Below are positions 21,259 to 29,139 of a DNA stretch of 53,873 nucleotides, one piece after another. A program made the translations under genes and the position numbers. This stretch comes from Desulfurellaceae bacterium (GTDB lineage Bacteria > Desulfobacterota > Binatia > Bin18), in the NCBI GenBank assembly GCA_021296095.1, contig JAGWBB010000006.1, positions 2,730 through 56,602 on the forward strand, in the 5' to 3' direction. Position 1 is the first letter of the stretch; each line of letters opens with the position of its first letter. The notes under the pieces were generated by a model. It did not search any database. It had not been told where the DNA came from and worked only from the letters and a program-made list of their open reading frames with translations.

Positions 21259-22188
21259 TTACTCAACCGACGCGCGCGATCCGGCTCGGCCGCGGCGCGC
21301 CGCCTCTTCCGGCACGATGCTGAGCCGCCGCAGATAGCCCCGGCCCAGGCTTTTCGTGGTCACCAGCGGATCGTCCTCCAGCACCAGATGGATGATACGC
21401 CGGTCGCGCGGATTGAGCGGACTCAGGGTAACCGGCCGGCGGCGCCGCTTGGCCCGCTCACCCAGGCGCATGGCCAGACTCTCCAAGTTCTGGCGGCGCC
21501 GGTCGCGGTAGCCGGCCGCATCGAGCAACAGATGGGTCTCGTTGTCATCATTTCTGGCGATAATGCGATTCACCAGGTACTCCAGGGCGTCGAGCGTCTG
21601 CCCCTTGCGTCCGATCAGCAGCCCGTCGGTGGCATCCTCGAAGCTGAGCACCACTTCGCTGTCCTGGACGGTGGACGACACGTCCGTCTGCATGCCCATC
21701 TGGGCCAGGATCTCCTGGAGCAACTGGCTGGCGCGTTCGACCAGCTCGGGCGATGGAGCCGCAGTTGGAGCGAGGTCGTGGTTCGCCTCTCGCACAGCCT
21801 GGGGAGGGGCGGTCACCGTGCGACCTGACGGGACATAGGGGTCGTCTTGTCGGGAATCTTGTCGGCGGGCGGCTCGGGGCTCTTGCCGGGGTTCTTCCCG
21901 AGCCTCCTTTCGGGGCTCTTGTCGGGGTTCTTGCCGGGGCTCTTGCCGGGGCTCTTGTCGGGGCTTCTGGCGCCGGCCGCCAGAGGCGGGCGCCGGCTTG
22001 GGCGCGACCTCGGCCGGGCTGCGCAGGCTGGCCCGGACTCGAGCCCGTCTGCCACCAATACCGAGAAAGCCCTTGGTCGACTGTGACATCACCTCAATCT
22101 CGGCCTGCTCCCGCTCCACGCCGAGCTGCCTGAGCGCAACGGCAACGGCTTCCTCAACCGTCCGTCCTTCAGCTTCTACCGCATTCAT
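21259..22188 (-). CDS. khpB: KhpB/Jag RNA-binding protein
   Basis: A 309-residue Jag/KhpB protein. The Jag_N domain begins NAVEAEGRTVEEAVAVALRQ and has the segment SQSTKGFLGIGGRRARVRA. The KH domain has GLLIGRKGQTLDALEYLVNR, and the R3H-type end is RDRRIIHLVLEDDPLVTTKS. The linker between them is a long low-complexity run of R-Q-E-P units. It is an RNA-binding protein linked to envelope growth in other bacteria. It starts after yidC with 36 bases between. Confidence 0.93.
   Translation of the reverse strand: MNAVEAEGRTVEEAVAVALRQLGVEREQAEIEVMSQSTKGFLGIGGRRARVRASLRSPAEVAPKPAPASGGRRQKPRQEPRQEPRQEPRQEPRKEAREEPRQEPRAARRQDSRQDDPYVPSGRTVTAPPQAVREANHDLAPTAAPSPELVERASQLLQEILAQMGMQTDVSSTVQDSEVVLSFEDATDGLLIGRKGQTLDALEYLVNRIIARNDDNETHLLLDAAGYRDRRRQNLESLAMRLGERAKRRRRPVTLSPLNPRDRRIIHLVLEDDPLVTTKSLGRGYLRRLSIVPEEAARRGRAGSRASVE
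21875..21970 (-). repeat. 12-base tandem repeat in khpB encoding R-Q-E-P units
   Basis: Imperfect tandem copies of a 12-base unit (GGGGCTCTTGCC on the plus strand) encode repeats of RQEP with occasional RKEA and REEP. The unit length keeps the frame, so repeat number could change without a frameshift. Confidence 0.85.
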
Positions 22189-22224
22189 ACCGGCTTCTTC
22201 CTTTCCCAGGTAGGGACTGCATCC

Positions 22225-23871
22225 CTACGACGAGGCGTGCTGAGCATTATACCAGTACTGCTGGGTGATACTCAGCACATTATTCACCAACCAATACAGC
22301 ACCAGTCCAGAAGGAAAATTAACAAACATCACGGTGAAGATCACCGGCATCAGCATCATCATTTTCTGCTGGATCGGATCTCCGGTTGTCATGGGCATCA
22401 TCCACTGCTGCAGCAGCATCGATCCGCCCATGAACAGGGTCAGGATGGGCAGGCCAGGAGGATCGACAAAGGGAATCGCCAGGCTGCCGAGTCGGTCGGG
22501 GCTGGACAGGTCGCTGATCCAGCCGAAAAACGGCGCCTGACGCAGCTCAATGGCGTACAGCAAGCCCTGGTACAGGCCGATGAAGACCGGAAACTGGACC
22601 AGCATGGGCAGACAGCCGCCCAGGGGATTCACCTTGTTGCGCTTGTACAGCTCCATCGTCTCCTGGTTGAGCTTCTGACGGTCGTCCTTATACCGCTCCC
22701 GGAGCCGCTCCATCTGGGGTTGCAGCTTTTTCATGGCCGCCATGGACTGAAAGCTCTTATTGCTGAGGGGAAAAAAGAGGAGTTTGACCAGGACGGTCAG
22801 CAGAATGATGTCAAGCCCGTAATTGCCGGTCAGGCTGTGCGACAGGCGCAGCAGGGAGATGAGCGGACGGGCGATGAAATGGAACCAGCCAAAATCAATC
22901 GCCCGGTCGAAGACCGGATCAACAGCGTTGAGCGCCTGCGTTTCTTTGGGACCGACATACAGGGTGTAGGTGACGCTCTCCCCAGTCCAGGGCAGGATCA
23001 GGCTGGTCCGCGCCGTATTATTCACCAGCCTGAACGTCGAGCGGTAATTATCCCCGGGTGGAGGCATCATGGCGGCCAGAAAGTAGGAATCGGTGAAGCC
23101 GGCCCAGCGGATCTGGCCCGGTCCGAGGTTTTCCGGCTCATCCAAGCCCGACGCGCCCTCATAGACGAACTTACGGCCCACCAGCGCCACCGGACCGTAG
23201 GTGGTGTAGAAATCATCGGTCTGGGTCGGATCGAGGGCCTCAATCCACACCAGAGACAGAGCCGAGATGTCCGGCGGGGCTTGCCTGACCCGAACGGCCA
23301 GCTGTATGCCGTAGCTGTCCGCAGCAAAGGTGAACGCTTTGGTAATCGGCGTCCCGTCGGACAGGCTGCCGTGAAAGCTCAGCGTCGCCTGGTCTTGAAA
23401 GCTCCCGGCAAACTCGATGTTGCCGCCCTCAACCGTGTACATCACCTCTGTATCATCCAGAGGCGTGCCGTTGCCCTCCAGGCGCACCTCGAGCGGAGCG
23501 GCATCTCCAGGACCCTGACGGACCATTTCACGCGGCGGACTGTGTTCACCCGCGTCTCCGGGGTAGTCTTTGAGGATCAGGCTCTTCAAGCGCGCCCCAC
23601 GCGAACTCAATACAGCGCGGTAGACAGCATTTTCGACCGTGATTTCCTGCTCTTGGGGCGGGGCGACGGACGAAACCTCAGGACTCGTCCGGGGGGCGGC
23701 TTCAGGCACGGGGGCGGGCGGAGGCGGGACGGGGGAGGAGACGACCTGCTCGGACGGGACGGAGGGCGCCTGGCGCGGAGGCGGGGTCGGATACAGATAG
23801 CCGATAAACTCCTGATAGCCAATCAGGATGATCAGAGACAGGACGATTGCGAGCAGACTCCTTTTATCCAT
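22225..23871 (-). CDS. yidC: Membrane protein insertase YidC
   Basis: A 548-residue Gram-negative-type YidC. It has an N-terminal helix (LLAIVLSLIILIGYQEFIGY), a proline-rich linker, the periplasmic P1 domain, and the conserved insertase core with GNYGLDIILLTVLVKLLFFP, MQRLRERYKDDRQKLNQE-like and NPLGGCLPMLVQFPVFIGLY, ending in helices with FPSGLVLYWLVNNVLSITQQ. The stop lies in a small hairpin (GTAGGGA/TCCCTAC, 22210-22228). No yidD is visible between it and rnpA. Confidence 0.97.
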   Translation of the reverse strand: MDKRSLLAIVLSLIILIGYQEFIGYLYPTPPPRQAPSVPSEQVVSSPVPPPPAPVPEAAPRTSPEVSSVAPPQEQEITVENAVYRAVLSSRGARLKSLILKDYPGDAGEHSPPREMVRQGPGDAAPLEVRLEGNGTPLDDTEVMYTVEGGNIEFAGSFQDQATLSFHGSLSDGTPITKAFTFAADSYGIQLAVRVRQAPPDISALSLVWIEALDPTQTDDFYTTYGPVALVGRKFVYEGASGLDEPENLGPGQIRWAGFTDSYFLAAMMPPPGDNYRSTFRLVNNTARTSLILPWTGESVTYTLYVGPKETQALNAVDPVFDRAIDFGWFHFIARPLISLLRLSHSLTGNYGLDIILLTVLVKLLFFPLSNKSFQSMAAMKKLQPQMERLRERYKDDRQKLNQETMELYKRNKVNPLGGCLPMLVQFPVFIGLYQGLLYAIELRQAPFFGWISDLSSPDRLGSLAIPFVDPPGLPILTLFMGGSMLLQQWMMPMTTGDPIQQKMMMLMPVIFTVMFVNFPSGLVLYWLVNNVLSITQQYWYNAQHASS

Positions 23872-23947
23872 AGTGTCGTCGCTACCTTATCCGAAGAATC
23901 CGGGCTGGAAGAGTGGGCGGGCGGAATACGACGGGATACGTCATTGG

Positions 23948-24490
23948 CTATTCCTGGTGTACGCCGAGGCGGGTTTTCTCAGCAAGAGACAGCGCCCGGC
24001 CAAGCTCTCGGCTGATGTGGTGGAAAGACAGCCGTCCGGCTCCCGACTTGGGAATGATCAGGATATCCTGGCTGGGAGCAAGGTCGGCCCGGTGACGGCG
24101 AAAAAATTCGCGCAGCTGTCTTTTTATCCGGTTTCGCATCACCGCATTGCCAAAACGGCGGGTGGCTGTAATCCCCAGACGGGAGCAGCCGGTGTGTCTC
24201 GGTCGCGTGATCACCACGAAGTGCGGAGTGTGCCGGCGCCGACCCTTACGCTGCAGGACTAGGAACTCACGGCGGACCAGGATACGAACCGCTTTGGGAA
24301 ACGTATACCGGCCAGTGTCTAGCGTCGCGCCTGTTTGGGGGGGATTTGGACACTCAGACGTTTGCGTCCCTTGCTGCGGCGCCTGCGTATGACGGCGCGA
24401 CCAGCCGGCGTGCTCATCCGGCTCAGAAAGCCGTGTGTGCGCTTGCGGCGGACATTGCTGGGTTGGTAGGTTCTTTTCATTGACCTTCAT
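23948..24490 (-). CDS. rnpA: RNase P protein component with N-terminal extension overlapping rpmH
   Basis: A 180-residue frame. The RnpA core begins [19 protein letters not shown] and contains the signature [19 protein letters not shown] plus [13 protein letters not shown]. The core would be about 115 residues, but the frame has no ATG, GTG or TTG between the ATG at 24490 and the core. The only canonical start is therefore ten bases upstream of the rpmH start, and the first 65 or so residues are encoded by rpmH DNA in another frame. A stop codon lies six codons further upstream. The same nesting is known from Thermus. Confidence 0.85.
   Translation of the reverse strand: MKVNEKNLPTQQCPPQAHTRLSEPDEHAGWSRRHTQAPQQGTQTSECPNPPQTGATLDTGRYTFPKAVRILVRREFLVLQRKGRRRHTPHFVVITRPRHTGCSRLGITATRRFGNAVMRNRIKRQLREFFRRHRADLAPSQDILIIPKSGAGRLSFHHISRELGRALSLAEKTRLGVHQE
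24319..24480 (-). CDS. rpmH: 50S ribosomal protein L34
   Basis: A 53-residue L34: [20 protein letters not shown], then [20 protein letters not shown] and RLSV. It carries nine extra C-terminal residues (QIPPKQARR) beyond the usual end. GAAGG lies six bases before the ATG, inside the second and third codons of rnpA. The gene is wholly contained in the rnpA frame. Confidence 0.95.
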   Translation of the reverse strand: MKRTYQPSNVRRKRTHGFLSRMSTPAGRAVIRRRRSKGRKRLSVQIPPKQARR

Positions 24491-24534
24491 CCGTATATGT
24501 CTAATTCAACCGGCAGGGCTGTTATCCCACCATG

Positions 24535-24590
24535 AAAGACAAACGACGATCTCTTCCTGATGAGGTAGGTAGTCATCATCGTTTACCTTT
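24535..24590 (-). repeat. Class B palindromic element, copy B4 (rpmH-gpsA spacer)
   Basis: Arms AAAGACAAACGACGAT (24535-24550) and ATCATCGTTTACCTTT (24575-24590) pair over 16 bases with three mismatches. On the minus strand the core CTCATCAGGAAGAGATCG matches other class B copies. It lies between the gpsA stop and the rnpA start. Confidence 0.8.
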
Positions 24591-24604
24591 TCGGGCCGGA
24601 TATG

Positions 24605-25627
24605 TCAATTTCGGTTGCCGAACTCGGGTTTGACCTCGCGTGCGAGCAGGGCAGCGACCACCTCACGGGCGGGTTTGTTACGGTACAGGAGAGTGTGGAT
24701 CTGCTCGATGATCGGCATTTCAACCCCGTAGCGCTGGGCCAGGGCAAAGAGGGAACGACTGCTTGGGACGCCCTCGGCCACGCTGGACATGCTGTGCAGA
24801 ATATCTCCGACCGACTCGCCCTTGCCGAGACGCACCCCGACCCGGTAATTGCGACTCAGGGTGCTGGTACAGGTGAGAACGGCGTCTCCCAGGCCCGACA
24901 GGCCCGATAGGGTCTGGGGCAGGCCGCCCAGACGGTCGGCCAGGCGCGTCATCTCGACCAATCCTCTGGTAATGAGCGCGGCGCGGGCGCTCTGGCCATA
25001 GCCCAGGCCGTCGCTGACCCCGGCCGCCAGGGCAATGACATTCTTGGCCGCCCCGCCAATCTCCACCCCGGTCACATCGGTCGTGGTGTAGACGCGGAAC
25101 TGGGCGGTGGCAAAGACCTGCTGGACTTTCCGGGCCAGGGCTTGGGTTGTGGCGGCAACAGTGACCGCAGTCGGCAAGCCACGCACCACATCGACCGCAA
25201 AGCTGGGACCGGACAGGATGGCCAGCCGGGTCTGCACCTCGGGTCCCAACACCTCTCGGAGCACCCCGCTCATCGTCAGCAGGGTGTTTTCCTCGACCCC
25301 TTTGCTGGCGCTGACGAGGAGCGGAGCGACCGAGGCGGACGCAGTTGTGAACGGGACCAGCTCGGACACCACGGCCCGCATGGCCTGGGACGGAACGGCC
25401 AGGACCAGTAACTCTTTTTCGCCAGCCACAGCAGCCAGAGACGCGCTATAGGTCAGCTCTGCGGGAAGCCGGATGCCGGGCAAATAGCGGGTATTCTCGC
25501 CGGTCTTTTGCAGTTCGGCGCACCGCTCAGGTTTGCGTGCCCACAGGCATACCGTATGGCCGGCGCGTACCAGCAAGGCCGCCAGCGCCGTCCCCCATCC
25601 ACCCGCGCCGATGACACCAATACGCAT
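24605..25627 (-). CDS. gpsA: Glycerol-3-phosphate dehydrogenase [NAD(P)+]
   Basis: A 340-residue GpsA, which reduces dihydroxyacetone phosphate to sn-glycerol 3-phosphate for phospholipid synthesis. Motifs: GAGGWGTALAALL (dinucleotide binding), LSGPSFAVDVVRGLPTAVTV, the catalytic-lysine segment GGAAKNVIALAAGVSDGLGY, and LSGLGDAVLTCTSTLSRNYR. It is a soluble protein of full length. Confidence 0.97.
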   Translation of the reverse strand: MRIGVIGAGGWGTALAALLVRAGHTVCLWARKPERCAELQKTGENTRYLPGIRLPAELTYSASLAAVAGEKELLVLAVPSQAMRAVVSELVPFTTASASVAPLLVSASKGVEENTLLTMSGVLREVLGPEVQTRLAILSGPSFAVDVVRGLPTAVTVAATTQALARKVQQVFATAQFRVYTTTDVTGVEIGGAAKNVIALAAGVSDGLGYGQSARAALITRGLVEMTRLADRLGGLPQTLSGLSGLGDAVLTCTSTLSRNYRVGVRLGKGESVGDILHSMSSVAEGVPSSRSLFALAQRYGVEMPIIEQIHTLLYRNKPAREVVAALLAREVKPEFGNRN

Positions 25628-25725
25628 AACGGTTTCGTCTCACCAATACCGCCCACCAGGACCCTGAGCAGGCGTGCAGGCGCAAAAGGAAACGGGGCCA
25701 TCTGCCCGGTGAGCGGTGGCCATGG

Positions 25726-26577
25726 TCATTCCCTGTCCCAGCCGATGACGCTCAGCTGACGGCCGGCGCGACTTCCGTCTCTCCGATACGAGGACAGTGC
25801 CGCTCCTGAACAAAACGTACACGGCCCGACGTGTTGTATGTGTTGGGGGAGAACGCCCAGCTGTTCACACCGCAGGCGGTTGACCAGACGTAAATCCAGA
25901 AAGCCGGTGTCACCACAGGCAATCGTGGTCTCCTTGTGGGCGCTTTTGGTATTACGATTGCCTTTGCCGGTCGAAGGAGGAAACGTATCATCCGATACAT
26001 GCTGAGATGTTGATACGTTTCCTTCTTGTCGCCAGGCCAGCCGGCCGCGTGTCCCCACCTGTCGGCTCAGGTTTTCTCCGATGTCGCGACCGACCTCGTA
26101 GCAGCAGCCGCCAATGGACGGACCCAAGGCGATCAACAGGTCGGCGGGAGACACACCCCAGTCTGTTTTCAGCGCCTGGATGGCGCGCCCACAGATGTCT
26201 TTGGCCGTTCCCCGCCAGCCGGCGTGCAGGGCGGCAACGATGCGCTGCCGGGGCGCAACCATCAGGACAGGCACACAGTCCGCAGTGACAATACCTAGCA
26301 GCCGACCGGCTGCGGCGCTCAGCATGCCGTCCGCCTGGGGTCGTTCCTCAACGGAAGTGTCCGGGCCGACAACCCGGAGCGCGTTGCCGTGGACCTGGGT
26401 GAGCGTGTGGAGCGGCAGCTCGGTAGCGGACAGGACGGACAGGGCTGCGGCCTGATCGGATAGCCGACCGGAAAAGCCATGAATGAGATGGGGAATCCGC
26501 TCCCAGGCGGCGGCAGCGTACCAGGGAAACGACGATCTCTTGTTGGTGGGACGGCCCTCAGCGTTCATCCGGCTCAT
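25726..26577 (-). CDS. pgeF: PgeF/YfiH (multicopper oxidase-fold) family protein with inserted palindromes
   Basis: A 283-residue protein of the YfiH/PgeF family, linked in other bacteria to peptidoglycan editing and to purine nucleoside phosphorylase activity. The metal-site residues are visible: H64 in QVHG, C101 in TADCVPV and H118 in HAGWRGT; LGPSIGGCCYEVG follows. Residues 185-222 (from EGNVSTSQHVSDDTFP through GNRNTKSAHKETTIAC) are not family sequence and come from palindromes B6 and A3. Residues 4-18 (MNAEGRPTNKRSSFP) come from B5. Whether the enlarged protein folds normally is unknown; all three insertions keep the frame open. Confidence 0.9.
   Translation of the reverse strand: MSRMNAEGRPTNKRSSFPWYAAAAWERIPHLIHGFSGRLSDQAAALSVLSATELPLHTLTQVHGNALRVVGPDTSVEERPQADGMLSAAAGRLLGIVTADCVPVLMVAPRQRIVAALHAGWRGTAKDICGRAIQALKTDWGVSPADLLIALGPSIGGCCYEVGRDIGENLSRQVGTRGRLAWRQEGNVSTSQHVSDDTFPPSTGKGNRNTKSAHKETTIACGDTGFLDLRLVNRLRCEQLGVLPQHIQHVGPCTFCSGAALSSYRRDGSRAGRQLSVIGWDRE
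25916..25965 (-). repeat. Class A palindromic element, copy A3 (inside pgeF)
   Basis: Arms GGCAATCGTGGT (25918-25929) and ATTACGATTGCC (25951-25962) pair with two mismatches at the inner end. In frame it gives GNRNTKSAHKETTIAC. It lies only about ten bases from B6. Confidence 0.85.
25976..26025 (-). repeat. Class B palindromic element, copy B6 (inside pgeF)
   Basis: A perfect 12-base-pair stem: GGAAACGTATCA (25979-25990) and TGATACGTTTCC (26011-26022). In frame it encodes GNVSTSQHVSDDTFP. Confidence 0.85.
26524..26570 (-). repeat. Class B palindromic element, degenerate copy B5 (pgeF 5' end)
   Basis: The internal sequence matches B2 and B9 on the minus strand (AACGCTGAGGGCC, then CCAACAAGAGATCGTCGTTT), but the arms pair imperfectly. 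It encodes NAEGRPTNKRSSFP just after the pgeF start codon. Confidence 0.65.
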
Positions 26578-26594
26578 GCATCCGTCTCCACAGT

Positions 26595-26636
26595 GGTCGA
26601 TGATGCCATCTGGGGCAGAGAGCGGTCATCATCCTG
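26595..26636 (-). repeat. Possible class B element B14 at the rlmD 3' end
   Basis: GATGATG (26599-26605) and CATCATC (26627-26633) surround a centre resembling class B (GATGATGACCGCTCTC on the minus strand). It covers the rlmD stop. The short stem makes this a weaker call. Confidence 0.45.
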
Positions 26637-28098
26637 TCCGGCCTGTCCGATCAATCAGGACCAGCGTTTCCACCTTGTCGGTTTGGGGGAACATGTCAAA
26701 AGGCTGGACCTTGACCACCCGATAGCCGGCCTGTCCGAGGTGGTCGAGGTCACGGGCGAGGCTCAGCGGCTCACACGAGACATAGACCAGACGCGGCGCA
26801 GCTACCGCCTCGAGTGCGGCAAAGGCGTGGGAACTCAAGCCCGCGCGGGGAGGATTGACGACAATGCAGTCGATCCGAGCCAGCTGGCTGGCCGTCTGTC
26901 TGAGTTGACGAGCCGCATCGCCGGCGAAGAAGCGAGTGTTGTGATAGCCGTTGCGGCGCGCATTTTCTTTGGCCACCCGGATCGCCCGCGTATTATCGTC
27001 AATTCCAACCACGAGACTGGCTTGGCCGGCCAGATACAGGGCAATCGGCCCGATCCCGCAGTACAGATCGAGCGCAATGCGCTCCTTGCTCAGCTCGGCC
27101 CAGTCCACGACCGTCTGGTACAGCAGGTGGGCGACCGGTGGATTGATCTGGGTAAACGCATCGGCCGGGGAGTGCAGCTGCAGATGGCCCATCCGCTCGA
27201 GGAGCGAGTCGCGTCCGCGCAGCGGATGGAAGCGTTGTCCCCAAATACTGTTCCCCTCGCGACCGGGGGTGTCGTTAATATTCTGCACCACTCCGATCAG
27301 CTGTGGACAGAGTCGGCGAAGCTCACGGGTGAGATCCCGAACCTGCGGAAAATCCATATGACGGGTGACCAGGGTGAGGAGGAGGCGTCGCTGCCAGAAG
27401 CTGTACCGAATGTCGAGATAGCGCAGCTGGCCGATATCGTGCCGCTCGTCATACGGCGTGATGCCGAGTTGCTCAATCAGCTGTTTCAGGGTCTGGACCA
27501 ACGCGTTGACCGGCCGTGGATGGACCGGGCAAACCGAGGCGTCGATGACCCGGTGCGACTCTGGGCGATACAGCCCGATGACCGGCTTGCCTTTGATGCG
27601 TTGCACGGCCAGCTTGACCCGGGCGCGATAGCCAAAGCGATGAACGGACGCCACCGGAGCGGGAATGGTGACCGACCGCAGAGACGCATAGTCGGCAAAC
27701 GCCGCCGCGACCTGGGCCTGTTTTTTGTCCAGCTGCTGCTCGTAGGGGATGCCGATAAACGGACAGCCATAGCAGTCCGGGTAATGCGGGCAGGGCGGGC
27801 GGCGGGCGGCTGATGCCGGGCGGCCGGGCTGTTCGTGTCGAGGTGCGTTATCGCCCGAGCCGGACCTGGGTCGAGCCTCGTCCCGAAACTTTTTTCGGAG
27901 AGGTTGCGCCTGGAACGATGAGTTCTTCCTTTCAGAGGCAATCGTGTTCTCCTTCTGACCTCTTCTGTTATCACGATTGCCTTTGTTGCCGTGGCCCGGT
28001 TTTGTACCGGACGGCTGAGAATGAGAAGCGGAAGAACCCGGGCCGCCTGGCCGCGAGTTCCCCCGCCGAGACGCTGAGGGGGGTCGTCGGGATGCCAC
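26629..28098 (-). CDS. rlmD: RlmD/TrmA-type 23S rRNA (uracil-C5) methyltransferase
   Basis: A 489-residue class I methyltransferase of the RumA/TrmA family. A cysteine cluster CPHYPDCYGCPF near residue 105 suits the 4Fe-4S site. The SAM motif is LDLYCGIGPIALYLA, with VVNPPRAGLSSHA and the catalytic-cysteine segment LVYVSCEPLSLARDL. The first 100 residues are a basic low-complexity extension; residues 40-55 (GNRDNRRGQKENTIAS) come from palindrome A4. The precise target uridine is not shown by the sequence, so the symbol is a family-level guess. Confidence 0.88.
   Translation of the reverse strand: MASRRPPSASRRGNSRPGGPGSSASHSQPSGTKPGHGNKGNRDNRRGQKENTIASERKNSSFQAQPLRKKFRDEARPRSGSGDNAPRHEQPGRPASAARRPPCPHYPDCYGCPFIGIPYEQQLDKKQAQVAAAFADYASLRSVTIPAPVASVHRFGYRARVKLAVQRIKGKPVIGLYRPESHRVIDASVCPVHPRPVNALVQTLKQLIEQLGITPYDERHDIGQLRYLDIRYSFWQRRLLLTLVTRHMDFPQVRDLTRELRRLCPQLIGVVQNINDTPGREGNSIWGQRFHPLRGRDSLLERMGHLQLHSPADAFTQINPPVAHLLYQTVVDWAELSKERIALDLYCGIGPIALYLAGQASLVVGIDDNTRAIRVAKENARRNGYHNTRFFAGDAARQLRQTASQLARIDCIVVNPPRAGLSSHAFAALEAVAAPRLVYVSCEPLSLARDLDHLGQAGYRVVKVQPFDMFPQTDKVETLVLIDRTGRTG
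27935..27984 (-). repeat. Class A palindromic element, copy A4 (inside rlmD)
   Basis: Arms GGCAATCGTG (27937-27946) and CACGATTGCC (27972-27981) pair perfectly over ten bases. It is the closest coding match to A2 and gives GNRDNRRGQKENTIAS in the same reading frame. Confidence 0.9.
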
Positions 28099-28249
28099 CT
28101 GTGCAGCCTACAAAGCTGCTCAGCCGGCGTCAACGACTTCACCGGCGGAAAGAGGCAAGCCCTCGGCCAAGCCGGTTGAGTCCGTTCTGATCCGAATGGA
28201 GCATAGCTCAGCCCTCCCTTCCAAGGATTTGACCGTTGCGGGTTGTGAC

Positions 28250-28269
28250 TTGTAGTAATTTACCTACAA
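28250..28269. promoter_or_regulatory. Candidate operator upstream of phd-like gene
   Basis: An inverted repeat TTGTAG...CTACAA (28250-28269) lies 27 bases before the antitoxin ATG, the usual place for the autorepression site of Phd/YefM antitoxins. AACGGAGG follows as ribosome binding site. Confidence 0.5.
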
Positions 28270-28296
28270 TCGGACACAGAAACGGAGGTTCAGCCT

Positions 28297-28554
28297 ATGA
28301 GGGTCACAACCCTGACCAGCCGGGAGTTTAATCAAGACGTGAGTAAAGCCAAGCGGGACGCCGCGATGGGACCGGTTTTTATCACCGACCGTGGCCGGAC
28401 AGCGCATGTCTTGCTGACGATTGAGGACTATCTCAAGATCACCAAAACGGAAGAAAGCATTGTTGAGTTACTGGCCATGCCGGAAGCTACGGATATTGAT
28501 TTTGAGCCGCCCCGTCTGGACGACGAAATGGGGAGAACGGCAGACTTATCCTGA
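28297..28554 (+). CDS. Phd/YefM-family antitoxin
   Basis: An 85-residue antitoxin: TLTSREFNQDVSKAKRDAA, then GPVFITDRGRTAHVLLTIED, with an acidic C-terminal toxin-binding tail (DFEPPRLDDEMG). It binds DNA and neutralises a toxin. Its stop overlaps the ATG of the vapC remnant (TGATG), so the pair was an operon, but the toxin is broken. Confidence 0.9.
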   Translation: MRVTTLTSREFNQDVSKAKRDAAMGPVFITDRGRTAHVLLTIEDYLKITKTEESIVELLAMPEATDIDFEPPRLDDEMGRTADLS

Positions 28555-28787
28555 TGTATTTGCTCGACACCAATGTCATTACCGAATTGAGAAAAGCGAA
28601 GTCGCCCAGAGTCGATCATAACGTCCTGGCGTGGGCCGACAGCGTCTCGGCGGCAAGCCTATTCTTATCGGTCATTACGGTTTTGGAACTTGAAAAGGGG
28701 GTGCTTTTGGTCGAGCGTCGAGACCCGCCCCAGGGCGTCGAGTCCCCGCGCCGGGCAGACCACAACCGACGCCGAACCTCTCAATAG
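28554..28787 (+). pseudogene. VapC PIN-domain toxin, 3' truncated
   Basis: The frame starts like a VapC ribonuclease: MYLLDTNVITELRKAKSPRV with the first catalytic Asp, and FLSVITVLELEKGVLLVERR with the conserved Glu. After about residue 58 (DPPQG) the sequence no longer fits, and the remaining acidic residues of the active site are missing. The sequence then runs into the 3' end of a DprA-like gene on the other strand. It is probably inactive. Confidence 0.8.
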
Positions 28788-29051
28788 CAGGTCCAAACAC
28801 TCTTTCTCCATCGGCGATTGAAAACCGCCGACAATCGTTACGTCGGTTTCGCGCAGCGCTCGCGCAAGATCGTAGGTCTTGAGGATCACGTCGCCCGGAC
28901 AGCGCACGGAGCAGAAGAAGCCAAGCAGCCTTTTATCGAGTATGCCGAGGCCACCCTGTAATGTGACCGCAGATGCGCTTCCCATCTCAGCACAACGCCG
29001 CAATGCTGCCGGAGCGTCCGGGGCTTTCAGTTCGTAGTGTCTGATCTTCAA
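28665..29051 (-). pseudogene. DprA/Smf-like protein, C-terminally truncated
   Basis: The frame contains GILDKRLLGFFCSVRCPGD, LKTYDLARALRETDVTIVGG and FQSPMEKECLDLLLRGSASV, then VVCPARGLD. This looks like a short DprA-related Rossmann domain protein (nucleotide-binding, no HTH). The last 20 or so codons are antisense to vapC, so the true 3' end is lost at the junction near 28725. A TTG at 29051 is a plausible start; the frame is open further to 29168. Confidence 0.65.
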
Positions 29052-29139
29052 TCGTTCCCATCCGGTTTCGTCCTCAGCGTGCGGGCAGGAACAGTGATTT
29101 GGTGGTTCCGCTGTCTCGAATTCCAGGGCGTCGCATGGA

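Noticed and set aside
21875-21970. CRISPR-like array
   Set aside because: The units are contiguous 12-base tandem repeats within a coding frame with no spacers. No cas gene or repeat-spacer pattern is seen anywhere in the window.
24535-24590. Palindrome B4 as the rpmH-rnpA promoter or terminator
   Set aside because: It lacks a T run, and its core matches the dispersed class B family, so its position in this spacer alone does not show a regulatory role.
28198-28211. tRNA-like 5' end (GGAGCATAGCTCAG)
   Set aside because: The start resembles the acceptor/D-arm of a tRNA, but no anticodon stem, no T-loop (GGTTCGAATCC type) and no closing acceptor stem follow.
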